Of a DNA stretch of 44,570 bases, positions 16,139 through 23,660 are shown one piece after another. The notes under the pieces are model-generated. The model was not told the origin of the DNA and made no database searches. It saw only the letters and a program-made list of their open reading frames with translations. How positions within the stretch are numbered: position 1 is the first letter of the stretch; each line of letters starts with the position of its first letter. A program made the position numbers and the translations under genes. The DNA comes from an uncultured bacterium (GTDB lineage Bacteria; Vulcanimicrobiota; CADAWZ01): contig CADASF010000011.1 of the NCBI GenBank assembly GCA_902790465.1, positions 1-44,570 of the forward strand, written 5' to 3'.

Positions 16139-17890
16139 TTAATGACCAAGGTAAGAATTTCTTCTTGGAAGTCCCAATTCTTCTCTTATTGAGTTTTCAG
16201 AAAGTCCTTCAGGATTTCCTGCTGTTACTGTTCCGTCAGGGTGTTCAACTTTTGTTCCGCTTATTATATCGAGACCGACTGCTTGGAATTCTGCAAGGCT
16301 TACTATTCCTCTCATTCCTGTCTCAGGATCGGTGTCAAACATCTGTTCTGTCTGCATTGTGCCTGTTACATTGTTATAAGCATGAACGCCTTCGTGGAAG
16401 AATGTATTTATAGGAAGACCATTTGCTGGACCCAAGAATGAAGGATTTATAAATACTCTTGCATTTGTTCCTTCGCCTCTTTGACCATCAGGAGTTACCT
16501 TACCTTTTATTCCATCTCCTGGCATCATTGGACCTGCAAAGCCATTTAGTTCATTTGTCTGCTCAACAAGAACTTGTTTACCTGATTTGTCTATTTCACT
16601 TAGAAGTTTTTGACCACTTTTTGTGGCTCTGAATGTTTCTAAATCGGATTTCATTCTTGCTTGGAATAATTCTGTTCCTGATACTTTAAATGATGTCCCT
16701 AAGAATGATGTTTCGGAACTGTTGTATAATTTTACATTGTTCCCTTCTCCGCCAGTGATGTTTGAACCATCACTGTCATCTATTATTGTTCCACCTGTTC
16801 CTGAAACGGTTATCTTGTCTTCACCAAGACCACCTATTAATATGTTTTTGCCTGTTCCTGCTGTTATTGTATCGTTTCCAGCACCACCGTCAATATAGTT
16901 ATTTCCGTTGCCTGCTATTATTTCATTGCCACCATCGAGACCGTAAATTGTATTATTTCCGTCTCCTGCTTTTATTTTATCGCTTTCAAGTCCACCGCTT
17001 ATGTAGTTATTTCCGTTTCCAACAGTGATATTATTTGCTTCTTTACCGCCTATTATTGTATTATTTCCATTTCCTGCAGTAACATTTATGTTTCCGCTGT
17101 AGCTTTCAATATTGTTATCACCATTTCCAACAGTGATGTTAGCTGTTCCTGTTGTTGTTATATAGTTTGATCTGTCAGAATCGAGATTAATAGTTGTTGT
17201 TTTGCCGTCTGCAAATTTGGCAACTATGTCATTTAGTGAACCTTGTGAAGCTGTTATTGTATTTGTTCCGCCATTTGTAACAACTTTATTTGCAGATTGT
17301 CCTAAAGAAATGTTGTTATCTCCTGCACCTGTTTCTATTGATGTTCTTTTTGCACTGTTTCCTGTTATTGTATTATTCCCATTTCCAACAGTTAGAATGT
17401 TTCGACCACTTCCAAGGGATACTGTGTTATTTCCCTCTCCTGAATTTATTATAAAGTTGGCGTCAGAAGCAGATACATCTATTTTATCGTCTCCGTTACC
17501 TGAATTTATAATAAAACCATTTGCTACTTCTTCTTTTGAATATGTTTTTGTTTGACCATTTACATCTATAGTTAAACTTCCATCTTTATTTGGAGTAGCT
17601 TTAATGTTGTCATTTCCTTCTGTTCCATTTATCTGTGTCATGAATGACTGTGAAAGAGATGAAAGCATAATGCCATCCATTTCTGCCTGAACAACACTTT
17701 CTTGTGAATCTGAAAGAGGAGCAGATAGGTTAGGGCAGAAGCCACCATCTTTGTATTTAAGTTCACTTGCTTTTGATTGTTCAACTGAATCAAGTTTTTC
17801 AGCGAGACTATTGCCTGAAGCATATTGTAATGGGTTTGGAGGAGCCATTTGTTGACTTGTCATAAAATTGTTCATTGATGATATATTCAT
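16139..17890 (-). CDS. RTX-repeat protein with C-terminal M91-like metallopeptidase domain (paralogue 7)
   Basis: 583 aa. With paralogue 8 it forms a second subfamily. The N-terminus carries an SLAEKLDSVEQSKA helix, and the lead-in is altered (MLSSLSQSFMTQINGTEGND). The beta-roll (about 130-370) is split by a non-RTX insert at about 215-245 (NDIVAKFADGKTTTINLDSD). The linker lacks the MRVESD motif and has ARMKSDLETF instead. The M91-like domain has SGQKLLSEIDKSGK, HEGVH at 499-503 and AEFQAVGL (Glu534), with a longer segment between them containing TDPETGMRG. It ends with a four-residue LGH-type extension. GGAGAG precedes ATG 17890. It is flanked by gaps of 106 and 178 bp, so it may be its own transcription unit. 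Confidence 0.85.
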   Translation of the reverse strand: MNISSMNNFMTSQQMAPPNPLQYASGNSLAEKLDSVEQSKASELKYKDGGFCPNLSAPLSDSQESVVQAEMDGIMLSSLSQSFMTQINGTEGNDNIKATPNKDGSLTIDVNGQTKTYSKEEVANGFIINSGNGDDKIDVSASDANFIINSGEGNNTVSLGSGRNILTVGNGNNTITGNSAKRTSIETGAGDNNISLGQSANKVVTNGGTNTITASQGSLNDIVAKFADGKTTTINLDSDRSNYITTTGTANITVGNGDNNIESYSGNINVTAGNGNNTIIGGKEANNITVGNGNNYISGGLESDKIKAGDGNNTIYGLDGGNEIIAGNGNNYIDGGAGNDTITAGTGKNILIGGLGEDKITVSGTGGTIIDDSDGSNITGGEGNNVKLYNSSETSFLGTSFKVSGTELFQARMKSDLETFRATKSGQKLLSEIDKSGKQVLVEQTNELNGFAGPMMPGDGIKGKVTPDGQRGEGTNARVFINPSFLGPANGLPINTFFHEGVHAYNNVTGTMQTEQMFDTDPETGMRGIVSLAEFQAVGLDIISGTKVEHPDGTVTAGNPEGLSENSIREELGLPRRNSYLGH

Positions 17891-18009
17891 ATTAACTCTC
17901 CAATAATGAAACTATTTTGGCATTGCTTAATTACTTAATTAATTATAATTATTTTATTATATATTATAACGATTTAATTTAAAAAAGTTTTTAAAAAAAT
18001 ATAAAAAAA

Positions 18010-18060
18010 ATGTAAACAAAATTCACATTTTTGGCAAAAATATTTACATTTTGTTAAAAT
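18010..18060 (-). terminator. Probable intrinsic terminator after paralogue 8
   Basis: On the minus strand AAAATGTAAA pairs with TTTACATTTT across a ~30-nt AT-rich loop, then runs into T-rich sequence. It begins shortly after the stop at 18069. The stem is AT-only, so strength is uncertain. Confidence 0.5.
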
Positions 18061-18068
18061 TAATTTTT

Positions 18069-19829
18069 CTAATTATATGCCTCTCTATTTTCTATCCCTA
18101 TTTCTGTTCTAAAATCATTTTCAGAAATTCCTTTGGGATTTGAAGCACTTACTGTGCCATCTGGATGTTCAACAGGAGGAAAATCCTTTAATTCTAAACC
18201 AACGGCTTGATGTTCTCCTGCTTTTAATTCGAGTCCGTTTTCATTGATGTTACCATTTGCCATAGTACCTGTTGTGATATTATAAGCATGTGTTAATTCA
18301 TGAAAAAGTACATTTACAGGTCTTCCATTTGCAGGACCATTGAAAGCTGGATTAAATTCAATCCAAGCATTTGCTCCTTCGCCTCTTGTTCCGTTTGGTT
18401 TCACATATTGTTTTCCATTGTCATTTGGATTGTATATATTTGCAAATCCATTTTGTTTATATGTCTCTTCTATTGTTGTTGTTTTTCCAGATTGATCGAG
18501 TTCAAATAATAATTTTCTACCTGTTTGAGTTCCTTTGAATACTTCCAAATCAGATTGAATTCTTTGGTTAAATTGTTTACTTCCATAAGATACTACAGAG
18601 TGCCCTAAAGAATCTGTTGCTGTACTGTCATATAATTTTATATTATTTCCCTCTGAATTTATATTTTCTCCGTTACTGTCGTCTATTATTGTACCATCTA
18701 TACCTGTTACAGTTATTGTATCATTTCCAAGACCACCTGCAATTATATTTTTACCGTCTCCTGCGATAAGTGTATCATCATCTTTCCCACCATTTATATA
18801 ATTATCACCATGTCCTGAAACTATTGTATCATTTCCGTTTAGACCGTAAATTACATTATCACCATTTCCTGCTAGAATGTTGTCATTACCAGCTCCACCT
18901 TCAATGTAGTTATTACCATTCCCAACTTTTATGTTATTTGCATTTCCACTTCCAATTATAATATTATTTCCATTACCTGCTGTTATATGGGCATTTCCTT
19001 TTGTATTTTGTATATTGTTATTGCCATCTCCAACATTGATATTGCTTGAACCTGTTGTTGTGATAAAATTATCGGTATCTGTATCGAGTTTTATTGTTGA
19101 AGGTATATCTGTGTAATTTTTATCCATTATGTTACTTACAGAATCTTGACCTGCTGTTATCGTATTACTACCGCCATTTGTTGTTATTTTATTTGACGAA
19201 CCATCACCTAATGAAATATTATTGTTTCCCGATCCTGTATATATTGATGTTCCTTTAGAAGGCATTTCACTTCCTGTAATAACATTATTTCCATTACCTG
19301 CTAAAGTTATATTTCTTCCATTTCCCAATAATATGTTATTATTTCCGTCTCCTAAATTTATTATAAAATTGGCATGAGAAGAGGACATATCAATTATATC
19401 ATTTCCATCATCTGAATTTATGATGAAACCATCTGCAACTTCTTCTTTAGAATATGTCTGTTCTTCTCCATTTACATTGATTGTAAGACTTCCATCTTCA
19501 TTTTGTGTCGCTTTTATAATATCATTATTGTTTGTTCCATTTATTATATTCATAGAGGATATAGCAATATTTGAGAACATTAATTGTTCCATATCATCTT
19601 GAAGACATATCCGTTGTGCAGAATTTAATGGATAACTTAGATTTCCGTCTTGAGTTTGCATTTGTATTGCTTTTTTTTGTTCTATTGAGTCGAGTTTATC
19701 TGAAAGATATTTTCCTTCTGCTTCTGCCAACATATCTGCAAATGATTGTTGTTTAATCATTTCTTTTTGTTGTTTTATAAATTTGTTTTGAAGATTGATT
19801 ATTGATGAAGAAGCTCCAGATAATGACAT
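18069..19829 (-). CDS. RTX-repeat protein with C-terminal M91-like metallopeptidase domain (paralogue 8)
   Basis: 586 aa, closest to paralogue 7. The N-terminal ~60 residues are Gln/Lys-rich and probably helical (LSDKLDSIEQKKA is shared in pattern with paralogue 7). The lead-in is IISSMN-type (INGTNNNDIIKAT). The beta-roll (about 135-385) is interrupted at about 228-250 by an insert (SNIMDKNYTDIPSTIKLD) equivalent to that in paralogue 7. The M91-like domain has TGRKLLFELDQSGKT, HELTH at 510-514 and GEHQAVGL (Glu539), ending IGIENREAYN. A weak AAGGAA site lies before ATG 19829. It starts 39 bp after the zinc-ribbon membrane protein gene and is probably in its operon. Confidence 0.85.
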   Translation of the reverse strand: MSLSGASSSIINLQNKFIKQQKEMIKQQSFADMLAEAEGKYLSDKLDSIEQKKAIQMQTQDGNLSYPLNSAQRICLQDDMEQLMFSNIAISSMNIINGTNNNDIIKATQNEDGSLTINVNGEEQTYSKEEVADGFIINSDDGNDIIDMSSSHANFIINLGDGNNNILLGNGRNITLAGNGNNVITGSEMPSKGTSIYTGSGNNNISLGDGSSNKITTNGGSNTITAGQDSVSNIMDKNYTDIPSTIKLDTDTDNFITTTGSSNINVGDGNNNIQNTKGNAHITAGNGNNIIIGSGNANNIKVGNGNNYIEGGAGNDNILAGNGDNVIYGLNGNDTIVSGHGDNYINGGKDDDTLIAGDGKNIIAGGLGNDTITVTGIDGTIIDDSNGENINSEGNNIKLYDSTATDSLGHSVVSYGSKQFNQRIQSDLEVFKGTQTGRKLLFELDQSGKTTTIEETYKQNGFANIYNPNDNGKQYVKPNGTRGEGANAWIEFNPAFNGPANGRPVNVLFHELTHAYNITTGTMANGNINENGLELKAGEHQAVGLELKDFPPVEHPDGTVSASNPKGISENDFRTEIGIENREAYN

Positions 19830-19868
19830 GTTTAAAATTCCTTAATTTTTTTTTGTTTTATAGCAACT

Positions 19869-20726
19869 TTAAATTTCCAGTATTTTTTCCATTTCTGCTT
19901 TTATATTTTCTAAATTTACAGTTGATGGAAAAACATAAGATAAAAGACGAATTTCTTTTTTAGGTTGATTTTCAATGTAAATAGAATTGGCTAAACGAAT
20001 ATAAAAAGTGTAATAGCCGTCTTTGCTTTCTTTTTCTAAATTTTCCATTATTTCTTTTCTTGTTTCCTCTAAGTTTTCCATTTGTTCGGCATTATTTTGT
20101 TGATTATTCTCATACATCTTAAATCTTTCTTGATCATACTGTTCCATTGTGGGAGATAAGATATATTCATTTTTTGTGTCAGTAATTTTTCTGATTTCTA
20201 TTCCGATTATATTCTCCCTATTTATTTTGAACTCTATATTTTCTTCTTTTTTTGTCTTTTTTGATTTAGGATCAAGGTAAATTACCTTAAAACCTTCTTT
20301 GTTTATTTCCCAAAAACCAAGATTAAGACTTGGATTAAAATGGGAGGGAATGTAAAAACATATCCAAGCAAGAAAAGCAAATACAAAAGGCAAAGAGATA
20401 GTTAATGTGGAGGGACCATTTTTGAATATTGATTGAAAAAGATAGATAAAACTTACCATAGAACATAGTCCAAAGACAAACAATAAAGGAAGAAAAATAT
20501 TGTTGGTATCAATGGGTTTATTTTTATAATCAAATTTTGGAGAAAAATGACTATCAGTAAATCTTATCAAATTGTATTTACTATTTTTGCTCATTGAAAA
20601 AGTATCAATTTTTATTAAATCAATAATTCCTTCTTCTTCAGCAATTTTTTTCATTTCTTTTTCGTGACATTTTACGCAGATACCTAAGATTGTTGAAATT
20701 TCACCACCACATTTTTCACACTTCAT
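19869..20726 (-). CDS. Zinc-ribbon membrane protein of unknown function
   Basis: 285 aa. The N-terminus is a zinc ribbon with two CxxC pairs (MKCEKCGG and GICVKCHEK). Two transmembrane helices follow near residues 77-100 and 108-132 (LPLLFVFGLCSMVSFIYLF and LTISLPFVFAFLAWICFYI). The C-terminal ~150 residues are cytosolic, charged and beta-rich, resembling PH-like or DUF-type membrane-anchored domains, with a Glu/Gln/Asn-rich helix near 205-235. I cannot assign a family. AAAGGA lies before ATG 20726. It is the promoter-proximal gene of the minus-strand block and precedes RTX paralogue 8 by 39 bp, so a role linked to the RTX proteins is possible but unproven. Confidence 0.7.
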   Translation of the reverse strand: MKCEKCGGEISTILGICVKCHEKEMKKIAEEEGIIDLIKIDTFSMSKNSKYNLIRFTDSHFSPKFDYKNKPIDTNNIFLPLLFVFGLCSMVSFIYLFQSIFKNGPSTLTISLPFVFAFLAWICFYIPSHFNPSLNLGFWEINKEGFKVIYLDPKSKKTKKEENIEFKINRENIIGIEIRKITDTKNEYILSPTMEQYDQERFKMYENNQQNNAEQMENLEETRKEIMENLEKESKDGYYTFYIRLANSIYIENQPKKEIRLLSYVFPSTVNLENIKAEMEKILEI

Positions 20727-20762
20727 AAAATTTTTTTCCTTTTTTCAAAAATTATTATAATA

Positions 20763-20791
20763 TTTATACCATAATAATCACTAAAAAACAA
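20763..20791 (-). promoter_or_regulatory. Sigma70-like promoter for 19869-20726 and RTX paralogue 8
   Basis: Reading the minus strand: TTGTTT (20791-20786), a 17-nt spacer, TATAAA (20768-20763), with a TGG extended -10 just before it. The start ATG lies about 37 nt downstream. In such AT-rich DNA, chance matches are common. Confidence 0.45.
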
Positions 20792-20878
20792 GAACATTAC
20801 AAGTGAAAAATTGCAGGTAAAAAAAATAGTGTGTTGAAAGAAAATAGTTTATATATTAAATATTTGGGGATTATGTTC

Positions 20879-22666
20879 ATGAAGATTATTTATAATGATG
20901 GCAAAGTTGGAGAATGTCCAGTAGAAGAAGAACAACATGTTCTCAGACACAGTGCTGCTCATATTATGGCACAAGCTATTCAACGCCTTTATCCTGAAGC
21001 AGATTTTGCTTATGGACCAGCAACAGAAAGAGGCTTTTATTATGATGTAGATCTCGGAACTCGTAAATTATCAGATGAAGATCTCAAAGCTATTGAAGAT
21101 GAAATGAGAAAAATCGTAAAGGAAAATATTCCTTTCAAATCTTTCATTCTTCCAAGAGATGAAGCTGTTAAGTTGATGAAAGAGCGACATGCAAAATATA
21201 AAGAAGAACATATCGGAGATCTTCCTGACGATGCTGTTATAAGTTTTTATCAACAGGGCGATTATATAGATATGTGCATTGGTCCACATATCACTTATAC
21301 AAAGGCTTTAAAGGCTTTTAAGATAACACAGCAGGGTGGGGCATATTGGAAAAATGACGCCAAAAATAAAATGCTCACTCGTATAAATGGAGTCGCTTTT
21401 GCTACACAAGATGAACTAAAGGAATATGAAAGACAAGTCGAAGAGGCTTATGCTCGTGATCACCGCAGAATAGGTAAAGAAATGCGTCTATTTATGACAG
21501 ATGATCTCGTTGGCAAAGGACTTCCTATGTTCCTTCCTAAAGGCTATATTGTTTGGCAAGAATTGGAAGAGTACATAAAAGAAAAAGAACGCAAACTTGG
21601 CTATGAACATGTTATGACACCTTGTGTCGGTACAGTTGCACTTTATCAGACAAGCGGACATTGGGAGCATTACAAAGAAAATATGTTCCCTGCAATGGAA
21701 GTTGAGGGCGAAAGTTTCGTTTTGAGACCGATGAACTGCCCACACCACATGATGATTTATGCAAATAAACCTCATTCATATCGTGAGCTTCCTATCCGTA
21801 TCGGTGAAATTGCACATGATTTTCGTTTTGAACCAAGTGGTACTTTAAAGGGAATTGAAAGAGGTCGCCATTTCTGTCAAAATGACGCTCACCTTTTTGT
21901 AACTCCTGATCAGATTAAAGAGGAAATAAAGCGTGTTGTCGATCTTATTTTCGATGCTTATAATGATTTTGGAATTACAGATTATCGCTGTGTTTTGTCT
22001 CTCAGAGACCCTGAAGACAAGGTAAAATATCACCATGATGATGTTATGTGGGACAAAGCAGAAACAGCACTTCGTGAGGCATTAAATGATCTCAATATCG
22101 AATATACAGAAGAGATAGGTGAGGCTGCATTCTATGGTCCAAAACTCGATGTAAATGTAAAGCCAGCAGTAGGTGCTGAATATACACTTTCAACATGTCA
22201 GCTCGATTTTTGTCTCCCTGCAAAATTTGATTTAAAATATGTTGACACAGACGGAACAGAAAAGACACCTGTTGTTTTACACAGAGCTATTTTGGGATCA
22301 CTTGATAGATTTATGGCATATATAATTGAAGAGACAAAGGGGAAATTCCCAACTTGGCTTGCTCCTGTTCAGGTAAAAATTCTTCCTGTAAGTGCAAAAA
22401 CAAAAGAATATGCTACAAAAGTATATGAGGCTATAAATGCAAAAGGAATCCGTGTACAGCTCGATGATCGTGATGAAAAACTCGGATATAAGATTCGTGA
22501 AGCACAGCAGATCGATCGTCCACCGTATATGTTAATTCTTGGATTAAAAGAGGCAGAAGACGGAACTGTAAGTGTTCGTACTCGTGGAACAACTGAAAAT
22601 GTTGTTATGGCACTTGATGAATTTATTAAGATGATTCAAGAAGAAATCAGGACAAAGAAACACTAA
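20879..22666 (+). CDS. thrS: Threonine--tRNA ligase lacking most of the TGS domain
   Basis: Charges tRNA(Thr) with threonine in the cytosol. Core features are present: editing-site HSAAH (HxxxH) and DMCIGPH, class II motif 2 around RFEPSGTLKGIERGRH, zinc ligands in MNCPHH (Cys), NDAHLF (His) and VLHRAILGS (His), and an anticodon-binding domain at the C-terminus. From ATG 20879 it has 595 aa, compared with about 640 in most bacteria. The N-terminal TGS domain is cut to about 16 residues (MKIIYNDGKVGECPVEEE) before the editing domain begins. In-frame starts at 20831 (GTG) and 20873 (ATG) would add up to 16 residues but would not restore a TGS domain. GGGGATT is the likely RBS. A terminator follows. 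Confidence 0.95.
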   Translation: MKIIYNDGKVGECPVEEEQHVLRHSAAHIMAQAIQRLYPEADFAYGPATERGFYYDVDLGTRKLSDEDLKAIEDEMRKIVKENIPFKSFILPRDEAVKLMKERHAKYKEEHIGDLPDDAVISFYQQGDYIDMCIGPHITYTKALKAFKITQQGGAYWKNDAKNKMLTRINGVAFATQDELKEYERQVEEAYARDHRRIGKEMRLFMTDDLVGKGLPMFLPKGYIVWQELEEYIKEKERKLGYEHVMTPCVGTVALYQTSGHWEHYKENMFPAMEVEGESFVLRPMNCPHHMMIYANKPHSYRELPIRIGEIAHDFRFEPSGTLKGIERGRHFCQNDAHLFVTPDQIKEEIKRVVDLIFDAYNDFGITDYRCVLSLRDPEDKVKYHHDDVMWDKAETALREALNDLNIEYTEEIGEAAFYGPKLDVNVKPAVGAEYTLSTCQLDFCLPAKFDLKYVDTDGTEKTPVVLHRAILGSLDRFMAYIIEETKGKFPTWLAPVQVKILPVSAKTKEYATKVYEAINAKGIRVQLDDRDEKLGYKIREAQQIDRPPYMLILGLKEAEDGTVSVRTRGTTENVVMALDEFIKMIQEEIRTKKH

Positions 22667-22686
22667 ATTTTAAAAAAACAAAAAAA

Positions 22687-22721
22687 ATATGGGTTTTGTA
22701 GAAAAGCCCATATTTTTTTTT
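22687..22721 (+). terminator. Intrinsic terminator after thrS
   Basis: ATATGGGTTTT (22687-22697) pairs with AAAAGCCCATAT (22702-22713) with one bulged G, then eight or more T. The A run on the left may also let it serve the convergent uppP gene. Confidence 0.88.
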
Positions 22722-22756
22722 GCTAAATGGTAATTGTGAAATTCACTGTCAGCAAA

Positions 22757-23605
22757 TTATAGCCTACCAAAGAAAAACATTCCCATTATTATAAGACCAA
22801 GAACTATTCTGTAATACATAAACACTGCAAAACTGTCTTTTTTGATGAAGTTTAGCAAGAATTTTATGACAAAATATCCAGTTATTGCAGATGTTATTAT
22901 GCCAATCAAAAATATCATTGGTGTTGTTGTCATAAGTTCAGGATGTGTGAAAAGTTTTAAACCTGAATATACTGCAGCTCCGCCTATAATTGGAATTGAA
23001 ATCAAAAATGAGAAATTGGCGGCTTCCTCTTTTTTCATACCTAAAAACATTCCTGCTGTCATTGTTATTCCAGACCTTGACATACCTGGTACTAATGCAC
23101 AGGCTTGAGCCATTCCTATTATAAGAGCCTGCATGAAAGTTACATTTTGAGAAGTAGGGCGTTCTTGAATTGTAAGTCTTTTGGAATATGATTCAGCAAT
23201 GCAAAGAACCATTCCAAATACAATTAAACATATTGATGTAACCATTGGACCTGAAGCATATTTTTCTATTATGTCATCTAAAAATACACCTACTAATCCA
23301 CCTGGAATGACTGTCATTAATATGAGCCAAGGCAATCTTTTTTCAGGACTATCAAAAATGACTTTAGGTGTTTTTAAGTCTTTGAATGTAGCAACCCAAT
23401 CTTTAAATATTTTTACAATAGTTTCTCTGTAATAAATTAAAAGTGCAATGAATGTTCCAACATGAAGGGCAACATCAAATGCTTTGCCCATGTAGTCCCA
23501 TTTTGCTATCTGTGGAATTAAAATTAAATGTCCAGAAGAACTTACAGGAAGAAATTCTGTAAGTCCTTGTACTATTCCCAAAATTATTGATTGTATGTAT
23601 TCCAT
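22757..23605 (-). CDS. uppP: Undecaprenyl-diphosphatase (BacA/UppP)
   Basis: Inner-membrane enzyme that dephosphorylates undecaprenyl diphosphate so the lipid carrier can be reused for peptidoglycan and glycan export. 282 aa, near the usual 265-280. The N-terminal catalytic motif GLTEFLPVSSSGHL (residues about 15-28) and the second motif PGMSRSG (about 170-176) are both intact, and seven or eight hydrophobic helices are present. GGAG lies 8 nt before ATG 23605. It follows the amidase gene by 55 bp on the same strand, so both may form an envelope operon. It is functionally linked to uppS further along the window. Confidence 0.95.
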   Translation of the reverse strand: MEYIQSIILGIVQGLTEFLPVSSSGHLILIPQIAKWDYMGKAFDVALHVGTFIALLIYYRETIVKIFKDWVATFKDLKTPKVIFDSPEKRLPWLILMTVIPGGLVGVFLDDIIEKYASGPMVTSICLIVFGMVLCIAESYSKRLTIQERPTSQNVTFMQALIIGMAQACALVPGMSRSGITMTAGMFLGMKKEEAANFSFLISIPIIGGAAVYSGLKLFTHPELMTTTPMIFLIGIITSAITGYFVIKFLLNFIKKDSFAVFMYYRIVLGLIIMGMFFFGRL

Positions 23606-23660
23606 TTTTTTTCTCCGTTTATTCCGTCTTCTTTTCTTAGAAGGTATATTTTAAAAACAA

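Noticed and set aside
4700-19829. Reading the Gly/Asn/Asp-rich repeats as ice-nucleation, PE-PGRS or silk-like proteins
   Set aside because: The period of 9 (18) with GGxGxDxI and an Asp at the calcium position fits RTX rolls much better, and the domain after the repeats is enzymatic.
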